Assembly (NCBI RefSeq): GCF_013031245.1
Contig: NZ_WPZL01000006.1
Span: forward strand, 62,001-126,000
Length of the DNA: 64,000 bases
Reading direction: 5' to 3'
From: Ruegeria lacuscaerulensis
GTDB taxonomy: Bacteria > Pseudomonadota > Alphaproteobacteria > Rhodobacterales > Rhodobacteraceae
Under the pieces are notes generated by a model. That model ran no database searches and was not told the DNA's origin. It worked only from the letters and a program-made list of their open reading frames with translations. Position 1 is the first letter of the stretch, and each line of letters opens with the position of its first letter. The position numbers and the translations under genes are program-made. Positions 18,188 through 26,209 of this stretch are shown piece by piece.

Positions 18188-18250
18188 CCCTCTGACTTGC
18201 AATTCACGTCTGCGCAGCCTTGAATGAGTGCATCATTCAGGGGGCACAGC

Positions 18251-20089
18251 GTGACCACTTTCTCAGCCGTTTCAAAAGCCTACAGGGGCGCATGGGCGCG
18301 CCGTCGCGTCTTTGTGCCGATATATATCGCCGTGCGCTTGTTGCTGGTGGCGCTGATCGCGCCGGGCGTGGCGATCACCGTGAACCTTGCAGTGTCGTTG
18401 TCCAACCAAACGGCCCTGACGGATCAGGCCATCGCCGCGTTCATCCTGTCACCTGCGGGATTCATCGCGGCCATTGTCGTGCTCAGCCTGTTTTTGCTGG
18501 CCGAAGTGTTTGTGTTCTCGGTCATGGCAGGATCACTACGGATGGGCGAGAACGATCCGTGGCGGGCAGGTAGCTCCGCCATCGGTCTGATTCTGTCGCG
18601 GCTGCCAGCGCTGTTCGGGTTCGCAGTTCGGTTTGTCTTGCGGGTTCTGTTGCTGGTCCTGCCCTTCGCGGTCGTGTCTGCCCTGATCGCGTGGTGGACG
18701 TTGACCGAATATGACATCAACTATTATCTGACCTTCCACCCGCCCTCTTTCTGGGTGGCGGTTGTGCTGATTGGGGCCGTAGTTCTGGTCATGGCCTGGG
18801 TCTTGATCCGCAGGCTGTCGGCCTGGGCTTTGTCGCTGCATCTGGTCCTGTTCGAAAGCGTTCACCCTGGGCATGCCTTCAACATCAGCGCCAGCCGGAT
18901 GGAGGGCAAACGCGGACGCCTCAAGATCGAGTTGGCGATATGGCTGATCATGCGCCTTGTCATTGCAGCTGTGATCGCCTGGGTGGTAGGTCTTTTGTTT
19001 GCGCTGGTACCCTTGCAAGGGGCGGCAAACCTGCGGCTGGCACTGATCTACAGTCTGGCGGTTGCGGGGATCTGGTCTCTGGCGGGGCTGGTATTGGCTG
19101 CCACGGCTTTGGGGGCATTGGCGGTTCTTTTGGACGGGTTCTTTGAGATCAAGACCTCGGAACCGTCCCATCCCGAACCGGGCAGCCTGCGCATGCCCCT
19201 GTACGCCACTGTAGGCGCCGCGGTGGTTGGCGTGCTGATTGGCTTGTGGTTCGGGCAGCATCTGCTGGAACGGGTGCAGGCCCCTGATCAGGCCGAAGTT
19301 ATCGGTCACCGCGGCGCGGCGGCATTAAGGCCGGAAAACACCATGGCCTCGGTGCTCAAGGCGATCGAGGATGGCGCGGACTGGGTCGAGATCGACGTGC
19401 AGGAAACGGCTGATGATGTGGTTATCGTCGCCCATGACAGCGACTTCATGAAGCTGGCCGGCGTGAACCTCAAGGTCTGGGACGCCACCATGAAAGACGT
19501 GGCCGAGATTGATATCGGCAGCTGGTTTGGCCCTGAATACGCAGATGAGCGTACGCCCACCTTGCGCGATGTGCTTGAGGCGGCAAAGGGCAAAGCCAAG
19601 GTCATCATCGAACTGAAATACTACGGCCATGACGTCGATCTGGAAAACCGTGTCGCCGCCATAGTCGAAGAGTTCGGGATGCAGGACGACATTGCCACCA
19701 TGTCACTGAAATACCCGGCGGTGCAAAAGATGAAAACTATCCGCCCCGATTGGCGCGCCGGGGTTCTGGCGGCGACGGCTGTCGGGGACTTGTCGGGGCT
19801 CGAAGGTGATTTCGTTGCCGTGAACGCCGCGATGGCGACGCCGGGGCTTGTCCGTTCGATGCAGGCAGCGGGCAAGGACATCTATGTCTGGACGGTTAAC
19901 GACCCGTTGCAAATGTCGGCCATGGCCTCGATGGGTGTGGACGGTCTGATCACCGACCGCCCGGCAATGGCCAATGAGGTGCTGCGTGTTCGGGCGGAAA
20001 TGGGCCCGGCTGAGCGACTGCTGCTGTGGCTGGCGACTACCTTCGGCATGTCCGTGGACACACAGGCGATGCGCGATGAAAGCCCGTAA
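18251..20089 (+). CDS. Membrane-anchored glycerophosphodiester phosphodiesterase
   Basis: The N-terminal half (about 330 residues) is a multi-helix membrane domain typical of GPDPase membrane proteins. The C-terminal 250 residues form a GDPD barrel with VIGHRGAAALRPENT, VEIDVQETADDVVIVAHDSD and VYVWTVN-like terminal strands (here DIYVWTVNDPLQM), giving the metal and catalytic His residues. It splits glycerophosphodiesters into glycerol-3-phosphate and an alcohol. GTG at 18251 is preferred because AGGGGG precedes it by six bases; ATG at 18224 is in frame but has no ribosome binding site. Its last 14 bases overlap the secreted PLA2-like gene. Confidence 0.92.
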   Translation: MTTFSAVSKAYRGAWARRRVFVPIYIAVRLLLVALIAPGVAITVNLAVSLSNQTALTDQAIAAFILSPAGFIAAIVVLSLFLLAEVFVFSVMAGSLRMGENDPWRAGSSAIGLILSRLPALFGFAVRFVLRVLLLVLPFAVVSALIAWWTLTEYDINYYLTFHPPSFWVAVVLIGAVVLVMAWVLIRRLSAWALSLHLVLFESVHPGHAFNISASRMEGKRGRLKIELAIWLIMRLVIAAVIAWVVGLLFALVPLQGAANLRLALIYSLAVAGIWSLAGLVLAATALGALAVLLDGFFEIKTSEPSHPEPGSLRMPLYATVGAAVVGVLIGLWFGQHLLERVQAPDQAEVIGHRGAAALRPENTMASVLKAIEDGADWVEIDVQETADDVVIVAHDSDFMKLAGVNLKVWDATMKDVAEIDIGSWFGPEYADERTPTLRDVLEAAKGKAKVIIELKYYGHDVDLENRVAAIVEEFGMQDDIATMSLKYPAVQKMKTIRPDWRAGVLAATAVGDLSGLEGDFVAVNAAMATPGLVRSMQAAGKDIYVWTVNDPLQMSAMASMGVDGLITDRPAMANEVLRVRAEMGPAERLLLWLATTFGMSVDTQAMRDESP

Positions 20090-20636
20090 TCTGATTTGTG
20101 CTCTGATGTTGACGGCAGCCCCGGCGGCGGCACAGGATTTCATGCGCAGTATCGAGATGCCTGCCCATCGTGCCCTTATGGCGCAACGGGGCGACGCCGA
20201 GCTCACGCCGTTCGAAACAGACGGTTGTTCGGGCGGTCTGTCTGCCAGTTGGCGCTTTGTGGCGGACACCTTCCCCAAGTTCCGCGCACTCTACGAAGCG
20301 CACCCCCCGTGGGAGGGTTGTTGCGTGACCCATGACCGCGCTTATCACAATGCGGGCGGTGCGGTGCAGGCCGAAGGCAGTTTTGATGCGCGCCTGTCGG
20401 CCGACGATAGATTGTTAACCTGCGTCAAGCAGCACGGTGAGGATCACGCCGAAGAATACGCAGACCGCTATGACATGGCGCCGGATCAGATTCGCGCGGC
20501 CCATTCCATTACCGCCCAGGCGATGTACGCCGCAGTCCGCCTTGGCGGTGGCCCCTGTTCCGGCCTGCCCTGGCGCTGGGGGTTTGGATATCCGGGGTGT
20601 TCGGTATTTCAACCTCTGCCCCCTGTGCGCGAATGA
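20076..20636 (+). CDS. Secreted phospholipase-A2-like protein
   Basis: This 186-residue protein has a signal peptide (MKARNLICALMLTAAPAAAQ, cleaved near residue 20). The core shows the marks of secreted PLA2: a Gly-rich loop TDGCSGG (residues 48-54), the helix motif C82-C-V-T-H86-D87-R-A-Y90, and a second helix with D110/D111 five residues before C116, matching the His-Asp pair, Tyr and supporting Asp of the family. Further cysteines (C161, C175) may form disulfides. It overlaps the glycerophosphodiesterase gene by 14 bases, so the pair could release fatty acids and then glycerol-3-phosphate from phospholipid. Assignment rests on motifs only; activity is inferred. Confidence 0.7.
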   Translation: MKARNLICALMLTAAPAAAQDFMRSIEMPAHRALMAQRGDAELTPFETDGCSGGLSASWRFVADTFPKFRALYEAHPPWEGCCVTHDRAYHNAGGAVQAEGSFDARLSADDRLLTCVKQHGEDHAEEYADRYDMAPDQIRAAHSITAQAMYAAVRLGGGPCSGLPWRWGFGYPGCSVFQPLPPVRE

Positions 20637-20704
20637 CGTGGTGACAGGCCTCGTATTTTCGATTATCCAACATCTTAAACACGCGAATTAGGAATCTTTG
20701 AGAC

Positions 20705-20839
20705 ATGGCTGAACACAAGCACGGCGAAATGGACATCACTGTTCAAACGAAAACCTTCAACAGCTTCATTAAGGCGACGACATGGTGCGTGGTTGCCATC
20801 GTCTTCCTGTGCCTGTTCCTGGCGGTTTTCGCCTCTTAA
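20705..20839 (+). CDS. ctaH: aa3-type cytochrome c oxidase subunit IV (44 residues)
   Basis: This tiny protein reads MAEHKHGEMDITVQTKTFNS, then about 24 hydrophobic residues ending VFAS. A short polar N-terminus with DI-x-Q-x-TF-x-F and one helix is the bacterial aa3-oxidase subunit IV pattern of Paracoccus and Rhodobacter. It sits in the inner membrane with the cytochrome c oxidase core, whose genes are not here. It stands alone between the PLA2-like gene and the lipoprotein gene. ATG at 20705; stop TAA at 20837-20839. Confidence 0.88.
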   Translation: MAEHKHGEMDITVQTKTFNSFIKATTWCVVAIVFLCLFLAVFAS

Positions 20840-20857
20840 TCCAAAGCGGGGTCGGCC

Positions 20858-21490
20858 GTGATCAGGATATTGATTGCTTGCCTGCTGGCAGCAACCGTCG
20901 CTGGTTGCACCGGATCGCAGCGACCGCAGGCGGATCAGGCCGAAATCGTGGCCAGGTCATACCGTGACCCCGGGCCATCGACCCTGACTCTCTATACAAT
21001 GATCAATACCCGGACCGGTTCGGGTGCGCATACTTCGCTGATGATCGGCGGCAGCGAACGGGTAATCTTCGACCCGGCGGGCTCGTTCCGGGCGGATGTC
21101 GTGCCGATCAGGGACGACGTGCTGTATGGCATTACCCCGGCGGTCGAGCGTGCCTATCGCAGTTCCCACGCGCGCGAGACCCATTATGCACGCATTCAGA
21201 CGATAGTAGTCACACCGCAACAGGCCGAGGTCGCGCTGCAACTGGCCAAGCAGATGGGGCCGGTATCGAGCGCGTACTGTGCCAATTCGACGGCCCAGCT
21301 GTTGCAGCAGGTGCCGGGGTTTGAATCCATAAAAACCACCTTCTCTCCGATCAAACTGTCTGAGCAATTCGGCCAGATACCGCGGGTCGTTACGACAGAG
21401 TACCGCGAAAACGACGACGCGGACCTGCAAAAGGGCCTGGCGGTGAATAATGCCCGTCTGAACCAGCAGGATGCGGCTTTAGCCCAATAG
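20858..21490 (+). CDS. Lipoprotein with a possible permuted NlpC/P60 (papain-like) fold
   Basis: This 210-residue protein starts with GTG and has a lipoprotein signal with lipobox VAGC (Cys17), so the mature protein is membrane-tethered in the periplasm. GSGAHTSLMIGGSERVIFDP supplies an early His in a strand pair, and SAYCANSTAQLLQQV supplies a later Cys at a helix start; this order (His then Cys) is that of permuted YiiX/NlpC-like enzymes, which cut peptide or amide bonds. The match is by eye. Its 3' end overlaps azlD, on the other strand, by 12 bases. Confidence 0.7.
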   Translation: MIRILIACLLAATVAGCTGSQRPQADQAEIVARSYRDPGPSTLTLYTMINTRTGSGAHTSLMIGGSERVIFDPAGSFRADVVPIRDDVLYGITPAVERAYRSSHARETHYARIQTIVVTPQQAEVALQLAKQMGPVSSAYCANSTAQLLQQVPGFESIKTTFSPIKLSEQFGQIPRVVTTEYRENDDADLQKGLAVNNARLNQQDAALAQ

Positions 21491-21811
21491 GTAGAGCAGA
21501 CCGTAAAGGGTTGCGGCACCGGTGAAGATGGCAGCAATCACGTTTTTTGTGACTAACCCCATAGTCACCGCGACCGCCGCAGCTGCCATGCGCGGCACAT
21601 CGGGCTGGCCCTCGGTCGCCGTGGGCCAAACCACCAGCGGCGCAATGAGTGCCGGTATAATTGCAACAGCCGTATACCGCAGATGGCGCAGCAGCCAGGG
21701 CGGCATCGGGCGGTCTCCTACCAGACCGATGAAGACAAAGCGCAGGGCGTAGCTGCCCAGTGCCAAACCGATAATGATGGTCCAGATGGTGACGGTATCG
21801 ACCTGGCTCAT
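21479..21811 (-). CDS. azlD: AzlD-type branched-chain amino-acid exporter small subunit
   Basis: This 110-residue protein has about four hydrophobic helices, with LRHLRYTAVAIIPALIAPLV and a Gly-rich end as in AzlD. With the larger AzlC it exports branched-chain amino acids (or analogues such as azaleucine). It overlaps azlC by four bases (ATGA) and converges on the lipoprotein gene. Confidence 0.92.
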   Translation of the reverse strand: MSQVDTVTIWTIIIGLALGSYALRFVFIGLVGDRPMPPWLLRHLRYTAVAIIPALIAPLVVWPTATEGQPDVPRMAAAAVAVTMGLVTKNVIAAIFTGAATLYGLLYLLG

Positions 21812-22524
21812 GCCTTTACCTTTCTGTGCGCGACGATCAGTTCAGCCTGCGCACCCGCTATCATGCCGGCGCATCCGGCGATCAACAGGCCCAGATTGTA
21901 GGGAATCGCCACCGTCAGCAGTGACACGACAATGGCGACAAGCGCTGCCACCACATGGGGAAAGGTTCGCATCATCGGGCCGATCATGGCCAGAAAGGTG
22001 ATAGGAAGTGCGAAATCCAGTGCCCAGCTTTCCGGAATGCGCGTTCCCAGCACGGCTCCCAGATAGGTGGCCAGAATCCATAACGGTGTGATCGGGGTAA
22101 CCGAGCCAAAGAAATAGGCCATGCGCTGGGGTACGGTCATCATTGGCTCTTTTTCGAACCGCACGATCGAACAGGCATAGGACTGGTCAACCGTCAGATA
22201 GGCCGCAATGGCTCTTTGCCACATCGGTGCCGCCCCTAGGAACGGGGTCAGCGAGGCGGAGTACATTGCCATCCGCAAATTCACGGCCAGCGCAGAAATC
22301 AGAATGATGGCCGTGGGTGTCTGGTCCTGCAGCAGTTGCAGAGCGGCGAACTGAGCGGCACCTGCGAAGACGGTTGAGGTGAACGCCATTGTCTGGACGA
22401 TATTCAACCCGGCCTCGGTCGCAAAAACGCCGAACAGGGTGCCAAAGGGGATGGCCACGAAGATAAACGGGGATCCGTCGCGAAAACCCTTCCAGAAGTA
22501 TGACTTGGATGTGGTGTCTGCCAT
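21808..22524 (-). CDS. azlC: AzlC-type branched-chain amino-acid exporter large subunit
   Basis: This 238-residue inner-membrane protein begins MADTTSKSYFWKGFRDGSPF and shows IPFGTLFGVFATEAGL, FAGAAQFAALQLL and LTVDQSYAC, all AzlC features. It forms the exporter with AzlD, encoded immediately downstream. Its start lies 11 bases from the divergent fdhD start, so the promoters must lie inside the neighbouring coding starts or overlap. Confidence 0.93.
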   Translation of the reverse strand: MADTTSKSYFWKGFRDGSPFIFVAIPFGTLFGVFATEAGLNIVQTMAFTSTVFAGAAQFAALQLLQDQTPTAIILISALAVNLRMAMYSASLTPFLGAAPMWQRAIAAYLTVDQSYACSIVRFEKEPMMTVPQRMAYFFGSVTPITPLWILATYLGAVLGTRIPESWALDFALPITFLAMIGPMMRTFPHVVAALVAIVVSLLTVAIPYNLGLLIAGCAGMIAGAQAELIVAHRKVKA

Positions 22525-22535
22525 GGCTAAATCCT

Positions 22536-23462
22536 ATGGTGTCAGCGAAAAGCAGTAGCGGTCTTGGGAAAGGGTTGCAATTGGCCACGGAACTGGATGT
22601 CTCGGATTACATCATCGCCCCCGACCCCGGCGCGGCTCGTCTGACCCGAGCGGTCGAAGGCGTGGACCAGAATGGCGAAGCCAACCAGATTTCGGTGGTC
22701 GAGGAGCGTCCGCTGACGATTTTCCTCAATTCGCAGGAAATCGTGACCGCGATGACCATTGGTGACTACCCGGAATATCTGGCGCTGGGATTCCTGCGCA
22801 ATCAGGGCATGCTGCTGGCGGATGATGAGATAACGCGCGTCGACTACGACGACGATCTGGAAACCGTCGTGGTGCGCACCGCGCGCGAGACGTCTTATGA
22901 AGACAAGCTGAAGAAAAAGACCCGTACCAGCGGCTGCGCCGTCGGCACCGTGTTCGGTGACATGATGGAGGGGCTGGAGGACGTGCGCCTGCCTCAGGTG
23001 CAGGTTCGCACCTCATGGCTGTATGAGCTGGCTGCCAAGATCAACCGAACGCCCTCGCTGTATCTTGAAGCCGGGGCGATCCACGGCACGGTCCTGTGCC
23101 ACGAGAACCGCCCGCTGGTCTATATGGAGGATGTGGGCCGCCATAACGCGGTCGACAAGATCGCTGGCTGGATGTTGTCCGAAGGTGAGACGGCGGACGA
23201 CAAGATCCTCTACACCACCGGCCGCCTGACCTCGGAAATGGTGATCAAAACGGCGATGATGGGGATCCCGGTTTTGGCATCTCGTTCCGGCTTTACCGCC
23301 TGGGGCGTCGAGATCGCGCGCGAGGTCGGCCTGACCCTGATCGGTCGCATGCGTGGGCAGCGGTTTGTGTGCCTGTCAGGTGAAGATCGGTTGGTGCGTG
23401 ATGTGGATCCGGCGACGATTGCGGTTGAGGATAAGAAACACAGACGGAAGAGTGCGGGATGA
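22536..23462 (+). CDS. fdhD: Formate dehydrogenase accessory sulfurtransferase FdhD
   Basis: FdhD passes sulfur to the molybdenum (bis-MGD) cofactor to activate formate dehydrogenase. EERPLTIFLNSQEIVTAMTI, LALGFLRNQGML, MEDVGRHNAVDKIAGWML and ASRSGFTAWGVEIA are family motifs. The active-site C-x-x-C loop here reads TSGCAVGTVFGD, with only the first Cys. ATG at 22536 is the likely start, though a later TTG (near 22569) preceded by GGGAAAGGG is possible. The mobA-mobB-moeA genes follow, forming a maturation operon. Confidence 0.94.
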   Translation: MVSAKSSSGLGKGLQLATELDVSDYIIAPDPGAARLTRAVEGVDQNGEANQISVVEERPLTIFLNSQEIVTAMTIGDYPEYLALGFLRNQGMLLADDEITRVDYDDDLETVVVRTARETSYEDKLKKKTRTSGCAVGTVFGDMMEGLEDVRLPQVQVRTSWLYELAAKINRTPSLYLEAGAIHGTVLCHENRPLVYMEDVGRHNAVDKIAGWMLSEGETADDKILYTTGRLTSEMVIKTAMMGIPVLASRSGFTAWGVEIAREVGLTLIGRMRGQRFVCLSGEDRLVRDVDPATIAVEDKKHRRKSAG

Positions 23463-23818
23463 TCATGTCGGAAACTTTGCCAATCGCACTGATAATTCTG
23501 GCGCCGTTCGCGGTTTTTGGCGTTGCAGCCCTTTGGATAGCTGCCCGGCTTTGGTGGCCGCTCATGAAAAGGCTCAACATTCCGCTACGCAGCCGGGTTG
23601 CGTCGCGCAATCTGTTGTTTGCAGGCTGCGTCAACGGCTCGCCGGAAACCACGGCGGAACTGAACAGGTGCAGGCGCGCCTATGCCGGGCTGTTTTCTGT
23701 GTTCCTTGCCTACACATTTTTCTTTCTTGGTACTTCTGTCGCTCTGTTCTTCCTGGCTTTCTTGGTTCTCAATTTCCTGACGGCGCGACCCTATGAAATC
23801 TCGGAGGGCATTCGATGA
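23459..23818 (+). CDS. Small two-helix membrane protein between fdhD and mobA
   Basis: This 119-residue protein has an N-terminal helix (LPIALIILAPFAVFGVAALW), a basic middle region and a second long hydrophobic stretch (LFSVFLAYTFFFLGTSVALF). No family is recognised. It overlaps both fdhD and mobA by four bases (ATGA each), so it is a true member of the operon; a link to molybdoenzyme assembly at the membrane is only suggested by position. Confidence 0.75.
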   Translation: MIMSETLPIALIILAPFAVFGVAALWIAARLWWPLMKRLNIPLRSRVASRNLLFAGCVNGSPETTAELNRCRRAYAGLFSVFLAYTFFFLGTSVALFFLAFLVLNFLTARPYEISEGIR

Positions 23819-24459
23819 CCCGTCCGCGGGGTATCATCCTCGCAGGCGGCCTTGCTACCCGTATGGGTGGCGGCGACAAAGGCCTGCTGACAATCGGTGG
23901 TCAGAGCCTGCTGGGCCATGTGATCGACCGTTTGACACCACAGGTGGACGGTCTGGCCCTGAACGCCAACGGCGACCCTGAACGGTTTGCTGATCTGAAC
24001 CTGCCGGTCCTGCCCGACACGATCGAAGGTTTCGCGGGCCCTCTGGCGGGCGTTCTGGCCGGGCTCGACTGGGCGGCAGAGCAGGGGGCAGACAGCATCG
24101 TCACCGCCGCCGCCGACACGCCGTTTTTCCCGCGCGATCTGGTGGCGCGGCTGGTGCAGGCCGCCGAAGGGCAGGCGCATCCGCTGGTGCTGGCCACCAC
24201 GCCGCGCACCGGGGATGAGGCGCTGAAATCCGGCGGCGGAAAACGGATCAACCGACACCCGACCTTTGGCCTCTGGCCCATAGCACTGCGTGATGACCTC
24301 CGGGACGCTTTGAACGACGGTCTGCGCAAGGTCGTACTTTGGACTGACCAGCATGACGGGCGCGAGGCGCTGTTTCCGGCCGAGCCCTTTGATCCGTTCT
24401 TCAACGTCAACACGCCCGACGATCTGGAGCGGGCACAAAAACTGCTGGAGCAGGCATGA
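23815..24459 (+). CDS. mobA: Molybdenum cofactor guanylyltransferase
   Basis: MobA joins GMP to molybdenum-molybdopterin, giving the bis-MGD cofactor of DMSO-reductase-family enzymes such as formate dehydrogenase. The 214-residue protein has the nucleotide-binding start LAGGLATRMGGGDKGLL, DTIEGFAGPLAGVLAG, AADTPFFPRDLV and the ending FFNVNTPDDL. Four-base overlaps on both sides tie it to its neighbours. Confidence 0.95.
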   Translation: MTRPRGIILAGGLATRMGGGDKGLLTIGGQSLLGHVIDRLTPQVDGLALNANGDPERFADLNLPVLPDTIEGFAGPLAGVLAGLDWAAEQGADSIVTAAADTPFFPRDLVARLVQAAEGQAHPLVLATTPRTGDEALKSGGGKRINRHPTFGLWPIALRDDLRDALNDGLRKVVLWTDQHDGREALFPAEPFDPFFNVNTPDDLERAQKLLEQA

Positions 24460-24947
24460 GAGTCTACGGGGTCACCGGTTGGAAAAACGCGGGCAAAACC
24501 GGCCTGATGGAGCGGCTTGTGGCTGAAATCACCACGCGCGGGTTCGCGGTGTCGACAGTCAAACATGCCCATCACAGCGTGGACGTTGATCAACCGGGCA
24601 CCGACAGTTATCGCCATCGCAGCGCTGGGGCGTCCGAGGTGCTGCTGGTCTCGGGGCAGCGGATTGCGATCATGCAGGAGTTGCGCGGCGCGCCCGAGCC
24701 CTCGCTGGCCGACTTGCTGGCCCGTCTTTCTCCGGTCGATCTGGTGCTGATCGAAGGGTTCAAACGCGAAGCCCACCCCAAGATCGAAGCCTTTCGAACC
24801 GAGGCGGGCAACCCGCTGATGGCTCCGGAAAACGACACGATCCGCGCGGTGGCCAGCGATACACCGCTGGAACTTGACCGCCCGGTCTTTGAACTGGGCG
24901 ATACGGTGGCTATCGCTGATTTCATATTTCAAGAGGTCGGACTATGA
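24456..24947 (+). CDS. mobB: Molybdopterin-guanine dinucleotide biosynthesis protein MobB
   Basis: MobB is a GTP-binding helper of MobA. The 163-residue protein has Walker A GWKNAGKTGL (residues 7-16), HAHHSVDVDQPGTDSYRHR and the DLVLIEGFKREAHPKIE motif, all conserved in the family. It overlaps mobA and moeA by four bases each. Confidence 0.95.
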   Translation: MRVYGVTGWKNAGKTGLMERLVAEITTRGFAVSTVKHAHHSVDVDQPGTDSYRHRSAGASEVLLVSGQRIAIMQELRGAPEPSLADLLARLSPVDLVLIEGFKREAHPKIEAFRTEAGNPLMAPENDTIRAVASDTPLELDRPVFELGDTVAIADFIFQEVGL

Positions 24948-26209
24948 GCAAGCCGGACATCGCCCCTCCGCCCCTGCGTAACGACTGCTTTGCCTTGCCT
25001 GCCGGGGTGAACTGGACGCCGGTGGATGACGCTCTGGCCTTGCTGCGGCAGCGATTGACAGTGGTGACGGCGGTGGAAACCGTATCGCTGCACGAGGCGG
25101 CTGATCGTATACTGGCCGAGGATGTAACGGCGAAACGGTCGAACCCGCCGCAGCCGAATACAGCCGTGGATGGCTATGGTTTTGCCGGACCTGCACCCGA
25201 TGGACCGCAAGTGATGCCTCTGCAGGAGGGTCGCGCGGCAGCGGGATTCCCGTTTGATGGCACGGTAACAGAAGGAAATGCACTGCGGGTTTTGACTGGG
25301 GCCGCGCTGCCTTCGGGGGTGGATACGGTCATTCTGGAAGAGGACGTGACGGTTCAGGGCGGTCACATCGCCTTTCACGGCCCATTGAAACAGGGCGCCA
25401 ACACCCGCCGTGCGGGCGAGGACGTGGCCGGGGGCAATCTGGTTCTGCCCGGCGGGCGCAGGCTGACACCGGCCGATCTGGCCTTGTTATCGGCGACAGG
25501 GATCGCCGAGGTGTCTGTCCGCAAGACGCTGCGGGTGGCTGTTTTGTCGACGGGGGACGAGTTGGTCGAGCCCGGAGAGGCCGCCAGGCCGGGCCAGATA
25601 TTTGACGCCAACCGCCCGATGCTGCTGTCGCTGATCCACCGAATGGGATTTCAGCCAGTGGATATGGGGCGTGTCGCGGATGACCGTGACGCGCTGCGCG
25701 ACCGGTTGAATGCCGCCGCAGAGCAGGCAGATGTGATCCTGACCAGCGGTGGAGCCTCAGCTGGGGACGAAGATCATGTTTCAGCCCTGTTGCGACAGGC
25801 CGGGGCAATGCAGGAGTGGCGGATTGCGCTGAAACCCGGACGACCTCTGGCGCTGGGCATGTGGGACGGCACGCCTGTTTTCGGCCTGCCGGGCAATCCG
25901 GTAGCGGCTATGGTCTGTACGCTGATCTTTGCGCGCCCGGCGCTGGGTCTGATGGCGGGCGAAGGCTGGCAGGACCCGCAGGGGTTCGACCTGCCCTCCG
26001 CCTTTGAGAAACGCAAGAAACCGGGGCGGCGCGAGTATCTGCGCGCCCGCGTTCGCGATGGCCGGGTCGAAGTCTTTGCCTCGGAAGGGTCGGGCCGGAT
26101 CAGTGGTCTCAGTTGGGCCGAAGGGCTGGTCGAGATCGAAGACGGCGCGCGTCATATCAAACCGGGCGACCTGGTTCGGTTCCTTCCTTACGGTAGCTTC
26201 GGACTTTAG
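24944..26209 (+). CDS. moeA: Molybdopterin molybdotransferase MoeA
   Basis: MoeA inserts molybdate into adenylylated molybdopterin. The 421-residue length is normal, and the protein shows NTAVDGYGF, TGAALPSGVDTVI, VLSTGDELVEPG, LTSGGASAGDEDHV and GLPGNPVAAMV, in the family order. It closes the fdhD operon and converges on the next gene, overlapping its stop by four bases. Confidence 0.96.
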   Translation: MSKPDIAPPPLRNDCFALPAGVNWTPVDDALALLRQRLTVVTAVETVSLHEAADRILAEDVTAKRSNPPQPNTAVDGYGFAGPAPDGPQVMPLQEGRAAAGFPFDGTVTEGNALRVLTGAALPSGVDTVILEEDVTVQGGHIAFHGPLKQGANTRRAGEDVAGGNLVLPGGRRLTPADLALLSATGIAEVSVRKTLRVAVLSTGDELVEPGEAARPGQIFDANRPMLLSLIHRMGFQPVDMGRVADDRDALRDRLNAAAEQADVILTSGGASAGDEDHVSALLRQAGAMQEWRIALKPGRPLALGMWDGTPVFGLPGNPVAAMVCTLIFARPALGLMAGEGWQDPQGFDLPSAFEKRKKPGRREYLRARVRDGRVEVFASEGSGRISGLSWAEGLVEIEDGARHIKPGDLVRFLPYGSFGL

